Shown in pieces: positions 8,642-17,907 of a stretch of DNA of 64,000 nt. A program made the translations under genes and the position numbers. Under the pieces are notes generated by a model. The model saw nothing but the letters and a program-made list of their open reading frames with translations. It was not told the DNA's origin and searched no databases. Location of the stretch: NCBI GenBank assembly GCA_036501145.1, contig DASYAV010000249.1, positions 1 through 64,000 of the forward strand. Reading direction: 5' to 3'. Each line of letters opens with the position of its first letter. The first letter of the stretch is position 1. The stretch is from PALSA-505 sp036501145. Its GTDB lineage: Bacteria > Actinomycetota > Actinomycetes > Streptosporangiales > Streptosporangiaceae.

Positions 8642-11600
8642 ATGACAGCACGGGCACGCGGTGTTGCAAAGACCGTGCGCAGGCGGCAGGCGCGCGGGGT
8701 GGCCGCGGTCACGCTGGCCGCTGGCCTGCTCACCGGCACGCTGGCGGCCGCGTCCCCGGCCACAGCGTCCCCGGCGGGCCGGGCCCGGCCGGCCCCGGCC
8801 GGCACCGCGCCCGGCGGGCCGGGCTCGATGTCCTACTTCGACCTGGCCCGCAAGGACTGCGTCGGCACCGCCACCGGCACCGGGTCCAAGGTCTGGTACA
8901 CGGTGGCCGGCGGGGTGCTGTCCGACGTGTACGAGCCGACTATCGACAACACCAACGTGGAAACGCTGCAGTACATCGTGACCGACGGGTCCACGTTCAC
9001 CGACCTGCAGTCCCGCGACATGAGCTACACCGTCGCCGCCGACCCGACCGGGATGGCCTGCACGGTGACCGCCACCGACACCGCGCACGGCTACCGGCTC
9101 GTCACCACCTACCTCACCGACCCGTCCCGGGACAGCGTGCTGATGCACACCAGGCTGGCCGCGCTGCCTGGCTCCGGCACCGACGTGAGCAAGCTGCGGC
9201 TGTACGCCCGGCTGGACGCGCACGTGAACGGGGACGGGGGCGGCGGCAGCGACAACGCGGGCGGGAACACCGGCGTGATCAGCCGCTCCACCGGGTCACC
9301 GGTCCCCGTGGTGTACAGCACCAACACCTCGACCGAGGCGGTCAACCGCAGCTACGCCGTGCCGACGTACCTGGCGCTGCGGGCCAGCCGCCCGTCGCCG
9401 GCGGCCAGCGTGGGTTACGCGGGCACGGCAAGCGACGGGCTCAGCGAACTCGACGCCGCGCACACGCTCAGCCCGGCCTACGGCTCCGCCCCGGACGGGC
9501 ACGTCACCGCCACCGAGGAACTGGCCCCGGACGCGGCGGGCGAGGTCACCCTGGCGCTCGGCTTCGGCCGCAGCCAGACTCAGGCGGTGCGCACGGCCGG
9601 CGCCTCGCTGGCGCAGCCGTTCGGCCACGCGCGGCAGCGCTACCTGGCCGGCTGGGCGCACTACGACGCCGGGCTGCGCCGGCCGCCGCGCAGCTACCCA
9701 GGCCTGTCCGCCGCGCAGGCCACGGTGCTGCGCCGCCGGTACTACCTGTCCGCGAACGTGATCAAGGCCAGCGAGGACAAGACGTTCCCCGGCGCGATCG
9801 TGGCCTCGCTGGCCAGCCCGTGGGGGCAGGCGGTGCCGGCCGGCACCGAGGTGGGCGGCAAGCCGGTCTACTTCGGCTCTTACCGCGAGGTGTTCGCCCG
9901 GGACCTGTACGAGGCGTTCACCGGCCTGCTGACCGACGGCGACCTGGCCACCGCGCGGGCCGCGACGAAGTTCCTGTTCGACCGCCAGCAGCTGCCCAGC
10001 GGGCAGTTCCCGCGCAACTCGCTGGTCAACGGCGAGGCGGCCGCGGACACCGGCGGCCTGCAGCTGGACGAGACCGCCTACCCGATCCTGATGGCGCTGC
10101 AGTCCGGGCTGGGCGGCGATACCGCACTGTGGCGCGAGCACATCGAGCCCGCCGCCGACTTCCTGGTCGCCACGGGTCCCTCGTCCGGGGTGGAGCGGTG
10201 GGAGGAGCAGTCCGGCTACTCCCCCTCCACCATCGCCGCCGAGATCGCCGGGCTGACCGCCGCCGCGGTGATCGCCAGGCGGCACGGTGCCACCGCCCGG
10301 GCGCAGCTCTACCAGGCCACCGCGGACGACTTCCAGCGCAACGTGAAGAACTGGGACGTCACCACGACCGGCCCGGACGGGCCGGCCTACTTCATCCGGC
10401 TGTCCAAGACCGGCGACCCGAACGCCGCGATCACCTACAGCCTGGGCAACGGCGGCCCGGCCGTGGACCAGCGGGCGGTGATCGACGGCGGGTTCCAGGA
10501 GCTGACCCGGCTCGGCGAGCTGCCGGCCAGCGACCCGGACATCCAGGCCTCGCTGGGCGTGCTGGACCAGCAGATCTCGGTGAGCACGCCGAGCGGCACC
10601 GGTTACTACCGGTACGGCACGTCGGCGGCGGACGGCAGCGCCGACGGGTACGGCGACTGCTACCAGCCCAGCCAGACGTCCTGCACCGGGCAGGGGCAGC
10701 CGTGGCCGACCACGGACACCGGGACCGGGCACCTGTGGCCGGTGCTGTCCGGGGAGCGGGCCGAGTCCGACATCGGGCAGGGCAACCTGGCCGGCGCCTC
10801 GGCTCTGCTGGAGTCCATGGCCCAGTTCTCCTCCGGGGCCGGCCTGGTGCCCGAGCAGGCCTGGGAGGACCCGGACCTGCCGGCCTCCCCGTACGGCAGC
10901 GACCCCACCACCGCGTCCATCGGCTTCACCGACGGCCAGGCCGCGGGCTCGGCGTCCCCGCTGACCTGGGCACAGGCGCAGGAACTGCGGCTCATCCTGT
11001 CCATCGGGGCCGGGCGCAACCTGGAGACCCCACCGGTCACCACGCGGCGTTACGTCAGGCACGGGCCGCCGGGCACGCTCGGCGTGACCATCACCGGGCC
11101 GGCCTCCGGCAGCGAGATCGACTCCGCCACGACCACGGTGACCGGCACGACCACGGCAAGCGCCAGCGTCGTGGTGGCCGCCACCGACACCACCACCGGC
11201 GCGGCGTCATCGGTGGCGACGGCCACCGCGGCCGCGGACGGGTCATTCTCGGTCACCGTCCCGGCCGGGTTCGGCGACGACGTGCTGACCGTGACCGCGT
11301 CCCTGCAGCACGGCACGCGGACCGGCTACGCGCAGACCTCGGTGACCAACGACTTCACCACCGGCACGACGGTGCTGAACGTGACCGATCCCACCGGGGA
11401 CGACAACGGGCCTGGCAGCTATCAGTACCCGGCCGATTCCAGCTTCTACCCGGGTGCCTTCGACCTGACCGGCTTCAAGGTGATCAGCGACGGCACAACG
11501 GTCTTCCTGCAGACGTCGCTGGCCAGCCTGCAGGCCGCCTTCGGCGAGACGCTGGGCCTGCAGCTGCTCGACGTGTACGTGCACGTGCCCGGCGCGTCCC

Positions 11601-12085
11601 CGGCGTCCACCCAGGCCGCCTACGCCAGCCGGAACTACACGATCGCCCAGGGCAGCGCCTGGAGCCAGCTGGTGGAGGTGCAGGGCTTCGCGGCCCCGGT
11701 GTGGCAGGACCCCGGCGGCAACTCGCTGGGCAGCGCGTTCGTCACCGCCGACAGCACGAACAAGACCATCACCATCGGCCTGCCCGAGGCCAGCTTCGGC
11801 ACTCCCGGTCCCGGCTGGGGGTTCACCGTGGTGCTCACCGGCCAGGACGGTTTCAGCCCGGACCAGGCCCGGGCGTTCACCGCGGCGCCGGGAGGGTTCA
11901 CGTTCGGGGTCTGCGCCGCCGGCGGGACCAGCCCGGTCTGCTCGGTGGACCCCGGCACGGTGCCGAAGGCCATGGATGTGCTCACGCCCCCCGGCGTTTC
12001 TCAGGCCACCGAGCTCGATCCCACCCGGGGTCCGGTGGTCATCGAGGGCGTCACGGTCCCGGCCGCGGGCCGGACGCGGCGGTGA
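8642..12085 (+). CDS. Secreted glucodextranase / glucan 1,4-alpha-glucosidase (GH15)
   Basis: This 1147-aa exported exo-glucosidase has a signal peptide ending near residue 42 (ASPATAS). It follows the domain plan of Arthrobacter glucodextranase: N-domain beta-sandwich (about 55-340), (alpha/alpha)6 GH15 domain (about 365-790), Ig-like domain (about 800-900, VTITGPASGSEI) and a C-terminal DOMON-like domain (about 905-1120). The likely general acid is in WEEQSGYSPST (Glu521/522), and the base is Glu738 in LVPEQAWE, the usual GH15 pair. It should release glucose from the non-reducing ends of alpha-glucans or dextrans (family knowledge). The ATG has GGGAG six bases upstream. Threonine/alanine-rich linkers suggest a soluble or wall-associated protein; no sortase signal seen. 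Confidence 0.88.
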   Translation: MTARARGVAKTVRRRQARGVAAVTLAAGLLTGTLAAASPATASPAGRARPAPAGTAPGGPGSMSYFDLARKDCVGTATGTGSKVWYTVAGGVLSDVYEPTIDNTNVETLQYIVTDGSTFTDLQSRDMSYTVAADPTGMACTVTATDTAHGYRLVTTYLTDPSRDSVLMHTRLAALPGSGTDVSKLRLYARLDAHVNGDGGGGSDNAGGNTGVISRSTGSPVPVVYSTNTSTEAVNRSYAVPTYLALRASRPSPAASVGYAGTASDGLSELDAAHTLSPAYGSAPDGHVTATEELAPDAAGEVTLALGFGRSQTQAVRTAGASLAQPFGHARQRYLAGWAHYDAGLRRPPRSYPGLSAAQATVLRRRYYLSANVIKASEDKTFPGAIVASLASPWGQAVPAGTEVGGKPVYFGSYREVFARDLYEAFTGLLTDGDLATARAATKFLFDRQQLPSGQFPRNSLVNGEAAADTGGLQLDETAYPILMALQSGLGGDTALWREHIEPAADFLVATGPSSGVERWEEQSGYSPSTIAAEIAGLTAAAVIARRHGATARAQLYQATADDFQRNVKNWDVTTTGPDGPAYFIRLSKTGDPNAAITYSLGNGGPAVDQRAVIDGGFQELTRLGELPASDPDIQASLGVLDQQISVSTPSGTGYYRYGTSAADGSADGYGDCYQPSQTSCTGQGQPWPTTDTGTGHLWPVLSGERAESDIGQGNLAGASALLESMAQFSSGAGLVPEQAWEDPDLPASPYGSDPTTASIGFTDGQAAGSASPLTWAQAQELRLILSIGAGRNLETPPVTTRRYVRHGPPGTLGVTITGPASGSEIDSATTTVTGTTTASASVVVAATDTTTGAASSVATATAAADGSFSVTVPAGFGDDVLTVTASLQHGTRTGYAQTSVTNDFTTGTTVLNVTDPTGDDNGPGSYQYPADSSFYPGAFDLTGFKVISDGTTVFLQTSLASLQAAFGETLGLQLLDVYVHVPGASPASTQAAYASRNYTIAQGSAWSQLVEVQGFAAPVWQDPGGNSLGSAFVTADSTNKTITIGLPEASFGTPGPGWGFTVVLTGQDGFSPDQARAFTAAPGGFTFGVCAAGGTSPVCSVDPGTVPKAMDVLTPPGVSQATELDPTRGPVVIEGVTVPAAGRTRR

Positions 12086-12106
12086 GCCGCGCCGCGGCCC
12101 AGCCGG

Positions 12107-12802
12107 TCAGCGGCCATGCGGGCAGGGGGCCAGGCCCCGCAGTGCCTCGTCCACGACGCGCTGCGCGAAGTCGGGGGTGAGCTCACCGGCGTCGTGCTTG
12201 CCCATGGCCATCACCGCGCCACTGAGCGAGAGCATGGCCACCTCGACGTCCACGTCGGAGCGCAGCTCGCCGGTGACGATGCCGCGGCGCAGCACCGACC
12301 TGATCATCTCCCGGCGCGGCTCGACGATGGTCTCCTTGTAGCGATGCACGAGTCTTGGGCACGCCTCGCCCTCGCCGAGCAGCAGCGTGAGCAGCCTGGT
12401 CCGTTTCGGGTCGGCGCTGTCGGTGCACATGGTCTCCAGCATGGCGATCAGGTCGTCGCGCACCGACTCCCCCGCGGGCTCGGGCATCGGGGACTTGACC
12501 GTGGCCATCGCGTCGAGCAGCAAATCCTGCTTACCGGGCCAGCGGCGGTAGATCGTCGCCTTTCCCACGCCGGCCCGGGCGGCGACGGCTTCGATGGAGA
12601 AGCCGCCGAGCCCGGACTCGGCGAACAGCTCGAGCGACGCCTCCAGGATGGCCCGGTCGGCGCGCTCGCTGCGCGGCCGGCCGGGCTTGCGGGTGGTGGC
12701 GCCGTCCTGGCAACCGGGGCTGTCCAGCCCGGCGGCCGGCGGGCCGGCGGTGGCGCCCACCGGCCCGCCGGCCCTGCCGGGCAGGACCTCTGCCTCACGC
12801 AT
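12107..12802 (-). CDS. TetR-family transcriptional regulator
   Basis: This 231-aa repressor has an N-terminal TetR helix-turn-helix (about residues 45-90: ILEASLELFAESG, FSIEAVAARAGVGKATIYRRW) preceded by a basic linker RKPGRPRSERADRAIL. The C-terminal ligand domain is of the TetR_C type that often controls efflux pumps. The ATG at 12802 follows GGAAGGA; an open frame extending further upstream lies inside the preceding gene. Only 5 bp separate it from the DHA2 efflux gene, so the two form an operon. The palindrome at 14481-14509 in front of that operon is the likely operator (inference), implying autorepression and drug-induced release. Confidence 0.88.
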   Translation of the reverse strand: MREAEVLPGRAGGPVGATAGPPAAGLDSPGCQDGATTRKPGRPRSERADRAILEASLELFAESGLGGFSIEAVAARAGVGKATIYRRWPGKQDLLLDAMATVKSPMPEPAGESVRDDLIAMLETMCTDSADPKRTRLLTLLLGEGEACPRLVHRYKETIVEPRREMIRSVLRRGIVTGELRSDVDVEVAMLSLSGAVMAMGKHDAGELTPDFAQRVVDEALRGLAPCPHGR

Positions 12803-12807
12803 GACCG

Positions 12808-14388
12808 TTATCCTTCCACTCCGGCCCGCTCGGCGGCCAGCCCATCGAGCTCTGTCGCGTCCACCGGGACATCCGGCGCGGCCTGCTTGCCGGGCATCCA
12901 CTTGAGCACGACGAGCGCGCCGCCCAGCGAGATAACCGCCGCGACCAGCGTGGTGATCCGCATCGCGTGGGTGAACGCCAGGTCGGCCGGGCCGAGCAGG
13001 CCCTGGCCGCGGGCGCCGAGGTGCTGGGCGACCGCCTGGGTGGCGGCCACCGACTGGCCGGCCGCGTTAGCGGCGGCCGACGGCAGCTGGGCCAGCACCG
13101 GGTGCAGCTGGCTGCGGTAGGCCTCGGCCAGGATCGAGCCGAGCACGGCCACGCCGAGCGCCACGCCCACCTGGCGGGAGGTGTTGGTCAGCGCCGAACC
13201 CGCGCCTGCCTTCTCCCGCGGCAGCACGTCCATCACGGCCGCGGTAGCCGACGGCATCGTGACCCCGATGCCAACACCCTGGATGGCGAAGAGCAGGCCC
13301 AGCACCCAGATCGGCGTGGTCGTGCCGAGCAGCCCGTACCCGCCGATGGCGGCGGTGATCACGAGCATGCCGGCCGTGCCGACGGCCTTGGGCCCGAACC
13401 GGCTGACCAGCCCGGCGCTGCGCGGCGAGGCCAGCAGTTGGCCGAGGGCGAACGGCACGGTGAGCAGGCCGGCGTCCAGCGCGCTGTAACCGCGGACGTT
13501 CTGCAGGTAGAAGGCGGTGAAGAAGTAGACGCCGCCGAAACCGAAGAACAGCAGCGCCACCGCCGCCACCGAAGCCGACAGCCGCCGGTCAGTGAACAGC
13601 CTGACGTCCAGCGAGGGGTGCGCAACGCGGGACTCATACCAGGCGAACAGGCCGAGCACGGCCAGCCCGCCGACGATCGGGGCGAGCACGTCGCCGCGCA
13701 GCCAGGAGCCGGTGTCGCCGCCCTGGACGACGCCGTAGACCAGCAGCACCAGCCCGGCCACCGACATCAGCACGCCGAGGTAGTCGATCTTGCCGGGGTT
13801 GAGGTTTTTCGACTCGGGGACGAGGAAGGCCACGGCGATCACGCCCAGCACGGTCACCGGCACGTTGATCAGGAACACCGAGCCCCACCAGAAGTGGCTG
13901 AGCAGCACGCCGCCGAGCACCGGGCCGATGGCGACGCCGATGCCGACCGCGCTGGCCCAGATGCCGATGGCCTTGGCGCGCTCGGCCGGCTCGAACACGT
14001 TGGAGATGATGGACAGGGTCTGCGGCATGACCGCGGCCCCGCCTAGGCCCATTGCGGCGCGGGCGAAGATCAGCTGGTCCGGGCTGTGTGAATAGGCCGA
14101 CAGCAGCGACCCGATGCCGAACAGCGCCAGGCCGATCATCAGCACCCGCTTGCGGCCGGCCCGGTCGCCGATCACCCCGAAGGTGAACAGCAGGCCGGCG
14201 AAGACCAGCGTGTAGGAGTTGATCGCCCATTCCAGCTGGCTCTGGCTGGCGCCGAGCCCGCCGTGCGGCTCGGCGATGGTCTTCAGCGCCACGTTGAGCA
14301 CGGTGTTGTCGATGACGATGGCAAGCAGGCCGACGACGAGGACGCTGAGGATGATCCAGCGTCGCCGGTAAATCATCTGCTGCTCCAT
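12808..14388 (-). CDS. DHA2-family MFS drug efflux transporter
   Basis: This 526-aa, 14-helix drug:proton antiporter has the DHA2 (EmrB/QacA-like) pattern: IDNTVLNVALKTI in helix 1, GDRAGRKRVLMIG between helices 2 and 3, and the helix-5 antiporter motif AIGPVLGGVL. The C-terminal tail is short and cytoplasmic. The ATG at 14388 has GAAGGGA just upstream. It is the first gene of the operon with the TetR regulator. The 221-bp region upstream, shared with divergent panB, contains a 10-bp-arm palindrome. The exported drug cannot be predicted. Confidence 0.9.
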   Translation of the reverse strand: MEQQMIYRRRWIILSVLVVGLLAIVIDNTVLNVALKTIAEPHGGLGASQSQLEWAINSYTLVFAGLLFTFGVIGDRAGRKRVLMIGLALFGIGSLLSAYSHSPDQLIFARAAMGLGGAAVMPQTLSIISNVFEPAERAKAIGIWASAVGIGVAIGPVLGGVLLSHFWWGSVFLINVPVTVLGVIAVAFLVPESKNLNPGKIDYLGVLMSVAGLVLLVYGVVQGGDTGSWLRGDVLAPIVGGLAVLGLFAWYESRVAHPSLDVRLFTDRRLSASVAAVALLFFGFGGVYFFTAFYLQNVRGYSALDAGLLTVPFALGQLLASPRSAGLVSRFGPKAVGTAGMLVITAAIGGYGLLGTTTPIWVLGLLFAIQGVGIGVTMPSATAAVMDVLPREKAGAGSALTNTSRQVGVALGVAVLGSILAEAYRSQLHPVLAQLPSAAANAAGQSVAATQAVAQHLGARGQGLLGPADLAFTHAMRITTLVAAVISLGGALVVLKWMPGKQAAPDVPVDATELDGLAAERAGVEG

Positions 14389-14480
14389 GGTTCCCTTCGA
14401 TCGCGGGAGGCGGCCCGGACCGGGAAGACCAGCCGGGTCGGCAACGTTGAAGCTGTCGCGGCCACGTGGAGCGGGGCCAC

Positions 14481-14509
14481 TATCGATACGGAACGGGATC
14501 GTATCGATA
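14481..14509. promoter_or_regulatory. Palindromic operator candidate for the TetR regulator
   Basis: TATCGATACG (14481-14490) and CGTATCGATA (14500-14509) form a perfect 10-bp inverted repeat with a 9-bp spacer. It lies 93 bp upstream of the DHA2 efflux start and is AT-rich in a very GC-rich setting. Size and symmetry fit a TetR dimer or dimer-pair site. It is also 101 bp upstream of panB, but the efflux operon encodes the cognate regulator. Confidence 0.7.
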
Positions 14510-14609
14510 TACATTCCCGCTGGCGACCTGTTTTTTCGCCGGGGCCGCATGCGATGATCGGGATGTCCGGGGACGCCATCGGGGCGCCTCGAGGCTTGGA
14601 GGTCTGATC

Positions 14610-15443
14610 ATGACGTCTTCTGCTGAGCCCCTGTACGGCGGGCAGCAGTCCCGCAGGATCACGGTCAGGGACATCGCCGCGGCCAAGGCGCGCGGCGAGA
14701 AGTGGCCGATGCTTACCGCCTACGACGCGCTGACCGCGCGGCTGTTCGACGACGCCGGCATCCCGGTGCTGCTGGTCGGCGACTCGGCCGGCATGGTGGT
14801 CTACGGTCACGACACGACGATCCCGGTCACCGTGGACGACCTGATCCCGCTGACCGCCGCCGTGGTGCGGTCCACCCGGCGGGCGCTGATCGTGGCCGAC
14901 CTGCCGTTCGGCTCCTACCAGGGCTCCGCGCAGGCCGCGCTGGGCACGGCGACCAGGTTCCTCAAGGAATCCGGCGCGCACGCGGTCAAGCTGGAGGGCG
15001 GCGACCGGGTGCTGCGGCAGGTCGAGGATCTGGTGGCGGCCGGCATCCCGGTGATGGGCCACCTCGGGCTGACCCCGCAGTCGGTCAACGCGTTCGGCGG
15101 CTACCGGGTGCAGGGCCGCGGCGAGGACGGCGAGCGGCTGCTGCGCGACGCCAAGGCGCTGGAGGCGGCGGGCGCGTTCTCGGTGGTGCTGGAGTGCGTG
15201 CCGGCCCCGCTGGCCGCGCGGGTGACCGAGTCGCTGTCCATCCCCACCATCGGCATCGGGGCCGGCCCCGGCTGCGACGCCCAGGTGCTGGTCTGGCAGG
15301 ACATGGCCGGGCTCACCCCGCAGGTGGCCAAGTTCGTCAAGCGGTACACCGACCTGGCCGGCGAACTGCGCGCCGCGGTCACCGCCTACGCCGAAGACGT
15401 GACATCCGGCGCGTTCCCCGGCGAGGAGTACTCCTACCGCTGA
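14610..15443 (+). CDS. panB: 3-methyl-2-oxobutanoate hydroxymethyltransferase
   Basis: This 277-aa enzyme makes ketopantoate from alpha-ketoisovalerate and 5,10-methylene-THF, the first step of pantothenate and CoA synthesis. Conserved motifs are in order: MLTAYDALTARLFDDAG, VLLVGDSAGMVVYGHDTT (Mg2+ and substrate site), ADLPFGSY, VKLEGG, PVMGHLGLTPQSVN and ECVPAPLAARVT with the catalytic Glu, then IGIGAGPGCDAQVLV. Length is typical. The ATG follows GGAGG at good spacing. Monocistronic; it runs toward the F420:NADPH reductase gene. Confidence 0.96.
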   Translation: MTSSAEPLYGGQQSRRITVRDIAAAKARGEKWPMLTAYDALTARLFDDAGIPVLLVGDSAGMVVYGHDTTIPVTVDDLIPLTAAVVRSTRRALIVADLPFGSYQGSAQAALGTATRFLKESGAHAVKLEGGDRVLRQVEDLVAAGIPVMGHLGLTPQSVNAFGGYRVQGRGEDGERLLRDAKALEAAGAFSVVLECVPAPLAARVTESLSIPTIGIGAGPGCDAQVLVWQDMAGLTPQVAKFVKRYTDLAGELRAAVTAYAEDVTSGAFPGEEYSYR

Positions 15444-15538
15444 CTGCGGTCGGCCAGGCGGCGCCGGCGGTGGCGGGCCGCGGTGTGGCCAGGGCGCAGT
15501 ACTTTATTGGCCGGAAAGACACCCGACGGCAGTCCAGG

Positions 15539-16249
15539 CTAAATATCAGTGATCCGGACGCCCGCGTGCGCCTTGTAGCGGCGGTTGACCGAGATCAGGT
15601 TGGCGGTCAGCGCCTCCACCTGGGCACAGTTGCGCAGCCGGCCCGCGTACACGCCGCGCATGCCGGGAATCCGCGCGGCCAGCGCCTGCACCAGGTCGGT
15701 GGACTCCCGGTCGTCGCCCAGCACGAGCACGTCCAGGTCCATCTCGGCGACCTCGGGGTCGAGCAGCAGGACCGCCGAGACGTGGTGGAAGGCGCCGACC
15801 ACCCGGCTGTCGGGCAGCACCGCGGCGGCCTGCTGCGCCGCGCTGCCCTCGGGCACCGGCAGCGGGTAGGCGCCCCGCTTGTCGAACCCGATCGGGTTCA
15901 CGCAGTCCACCACGATCTTCCCGGCCAGCTCGCCGGCCAGCCCGGCCAGCAGGTCCCGGTGGCCTTCCCAGGGCACCGCCACGATGACCACGTCGCCCTG
16001 CCGCGCCGCCTCGGCGTTGTCCGCGCCCTCGCAGGTGAGCGAGTCGCCGGCCAGTTCGCCGGCCGCGGCGGTGGCGCGCTCGGACCGGCGCGAGCCGATG
16101 ATCACGCGGTGGCCGGCCATCGCGAACCGGCGGGCCAGCCCGCGGCCCTGGTCGCCGGTGCCGCCGAGGATGGCGATGCACATCGCGGCCGGATCCGGCC
16201 CGGCCCCGGCCTGCCGGTCAGCTGTGTCAGGTTGAGTCACAGGCTCCAT
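15539..16249 (-). CDS. npdG: NADPH-dependent F420 reductase
   Basis: This 236-aa Rossmann protein transfers hydride between NADPH and coenzyme F420. The nucleotide fold MCIAILGGTGDQGRGLARRFA begins at about residue 23. IGSRRSERA gives the 2'-phosphate (NADP) pocket. VDCVNPIGFDKRGAYPLPV and GAFHHVSAVLL are characteristic of the Fno/NpdG family. F420 use is normal in actinomycetes. The ATG at 16249 gives a ~22-residue leader before the fold; an ATG at 16183 at the fold itself is the other plausible start, and neither has a strong ribosome binding site. Divergent from the hypothetical gene at 16385. Confidence 0.88.
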   Translation of the reverse strand: MEPVTQPDTADRQAGAGPDPAAMCIAILGGTGDQGRGLARRFAMAGHRVIIGSRRSERATAAAGELAGDSLTCEGADNAEAARQGDVVIVAVPWEGHRDLLAGLAGELAGKIVVDCVNPIGFDKRGAYPLPVPEGSAAQQAAAVLPDSRVVGAFHHVSAVLLLDPEVAEMDLDVLVLGDDRESTDLVQALAARIPGMRGVYAGRLRNCAQVEALTANLISVNRRYKAHAGVRITDI

Positions 16250-16384
16250 CGTGCCATCGGGCACCGCAGCGGCATCGAACCGGGCCGGTTGCCCTGGTTT
16301 TACCCGGGGTTGGCCCCGCGCCGGGGTGCCTGACTACCGCGAGTATTGATGCGAGGTCAGGCCGGGGTAGGGCACCATGGGCGG

Positions 16385-16987
16385 GTGGACGCAGATCAGG
16401 TGGCTGAGCTGCGGGCGCTGCTCGCCCCGACCGGCTGGCTGGAGCGCACCCGGGCGTTCGCCCGGGCGCTGCGCCGCGCCCCGGCCTCGCCGGGTGGCCT
16501 GCTGCTGGTGGGCACGCCTGACGACGAGCCGTGGCACCTGGCGGCCCACCTGGACGAGGAGAGCCGGTTCGGCGGCATCCCTGAGCTGGCGCCGACGCTG
16601 GTCCGCTGGGAGCCCGCGCCGGACGCGCCGCCGCACCTGCGGGTCGGGCTGGCCCGGCTTGAGGCCGCGCAGCGTGGCGAGGCGCTGTTCGTGGTCACCC
16701 CGCAGACGGCGCCGGTGCCGCTGCTGGAACGGGTCAGCGACGCCCGGCGGGCCGGGGCGGTCATCCTCGCCCTCGACCAGGGCGACCGGGATCTGGAGGA
16801 GCTGGCGCACGAGTCGCTGACCGTGCGGGCCGCCGCGGATCCGCTGACGTTCGACGCCGCGCAGCACCTGGTCAGCGCGGCGGCCGGGGAATCGCGCGGC
16901 GGCGTCGGGCCGCCGGCCGGGCTGCGCGGGCTGCGCAGCCGCCTGGCCCGGCTGCTGGACACGGTGAGCGGGCCGCCACCGGAGTAG
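16385..16987 (+). CDS. Conserved actinobacterial hypothetical protein
   Basis: This 200-aa soluble protein has no domain I can name with certainty. The central part (GGLLLVGTPDDEPWHLAAHLDEE ... GEALFVVTP ... RRAGAVILALDQGDRDLEELAHESLTV) reads as alternating beta strands and helices, like an SIS- or Rossmann-type sugar-phosphate fold. It ends with AAQHLVSAAAGE and a basic tail. I recall close relatives encoded near map/panB in Streptomyces, which fits the neighbours here. The GTG start gives VDADQVAELRALLAPTGWLERTR, which matches that family; upstream codons are not needed. Ends 7 bp from a convergent gene. Confidence 0.7.
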   Translation: MDADQVAELRALLAPTGWLERTRAFARALRRAPASPGGLLLVGTPDDEPWHLAAHLDEESRFGGIPELAPTLVRWEPAPDAPPHLRVGLARLEAAQRGEALFVVTPQTAPVPLLERVSDARRAGAVILALDQGDRDLEELAHESLTVRAAADPLTFDAAQHLVSAAAGESRGGVGPPAGLRGLRSRLARLLDTVSGPPPE

Positions 16988-16994
16988 CCGCGAG

Positions 16995-17876
16995 CTAACC
17001 GTCCAGGCTGAGCACCATGGTCGGGCGCTCGATGATGTGGTCGGGCCGCAGCGGGCGGACCGCGGTGCCGATAGCGAAGAACTCGGTGGTGTGCGAGCCC
17101 CAGGTGTGGCTGTGCTGGCGCAGCTGGACACCGACGATGCCCTCGGCGTGCAGCGCCTCGGCTTCGGACTGCATCCGGCTCATCGCCAGTTCCCTGGCGT
17201 CATACAGCGCCTGGGTGAACTGCTCGAGCTCGACGTTCTTGCCGATGTTGCCGAGCATGCCGCCGAGCCGCTGGTGCGCCACGTGGTACACGCACGAGCC
17301 CATCACCATGCCGAGCGGCGCGTAGCCGGCCCGGATCAGCGTCCAGAAGTCCTGGCCGGACAGGTCGGAGGTGAACGGCTGGTTCTTGTTGTTGCGCCAG
17401 TTGCTGACGCCGCCGCCGCCCGCGCCCTCGTCCGCCTTCACCGCCGTGCCAACCGCGATGAACTCGGCGATGTCGCTGCCGAACTCCTTCATCTCCACGT
17501 CCAGCCGGACGCCGACGATGCCGTCGGCCTGCAGCTCGTCCGCCTCGGCCTCCATCCGGCTCATGGCCAGCTCGCGGGCGTGGTACATGGCCTGGGACAG
17601 CACGTCGAGCTCCTGGTTCCTGCTCCACCGGCCCAGCTGCAGCCCGACGTGATAGATCGAGCTGCCCAGGACCAGCCCGAGCGGCCGGAACCCGGCCTCA
17701 CGGACCAGCAGGAACTCGTTCACCGACAGGTCCGAGGTGAAGATCGCCCCGGCCCGCCCCGGCTGCAGCTCGGCCAGCCGGCGCATCGCGTCCTGCGGCA
17801 CCCCGGACGGCGCGCGCCCCCGTTCCCCGGGGGGCTCCCCCGCCGGGCTCACGCCGGTGCTCTGCTGGTCGGTCAT
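16995..17876 (-). CDS. Double YbjQ (UPF0145 heavy-metal-binding) domain protein
   Basis: This 293-aa soluble protein contains two copies of the YbjQ/UPF0145 fold. Copy 1 spans about residues 35-145 and copy 2 about 165-275. Each repeats the same order: FTSDLS, a LIRAGYAPLGMVMGSCVYHV-like strand pair, an ALYDARELAMSRM helix, then a GIVGV strand and a FxAxGTAV end. YbjQ proteins form pentameric barrels; a metal role is suggested by family name only. The N-terminal 30 residues are disordered and Pro/Gly-rich. GGGAGA precedes the ATG. It lies 31 bp downstream of a paralogue with the same architecture, probably in one operon. Confidence 0.82.
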   Translation of the reverse strand: MTDQQSTGVSPAGEPPGERGRAPSGVPQDAMRRLAELQPGRAGAIFTSDLSVNEFLLVREAGFRPLGLVLGSSIYHVGLQLGRWSRNQELDVLSQAMYHARELAMSRMEAEADELQADGIVGVRLDVEMKEFGSDIAEFIAVGTAVKADEGAGGGGVSNWRNNKNQPFTSDLSGQDFWTLIRAGYAPLGMVMGSCVYHVAHQRLGGMLGNIGKNVELEQFTQALYDARELAMSRMQSEAEALHAEGIVGVQLRQHSHTWGSHTTEFFAIGTAVRPLRPDHIIERPTMVLSLDG

Positions 17877-17907
17877 CGTGTCTCCCTCACTGATCCCTGG
17901 CCGCCTG

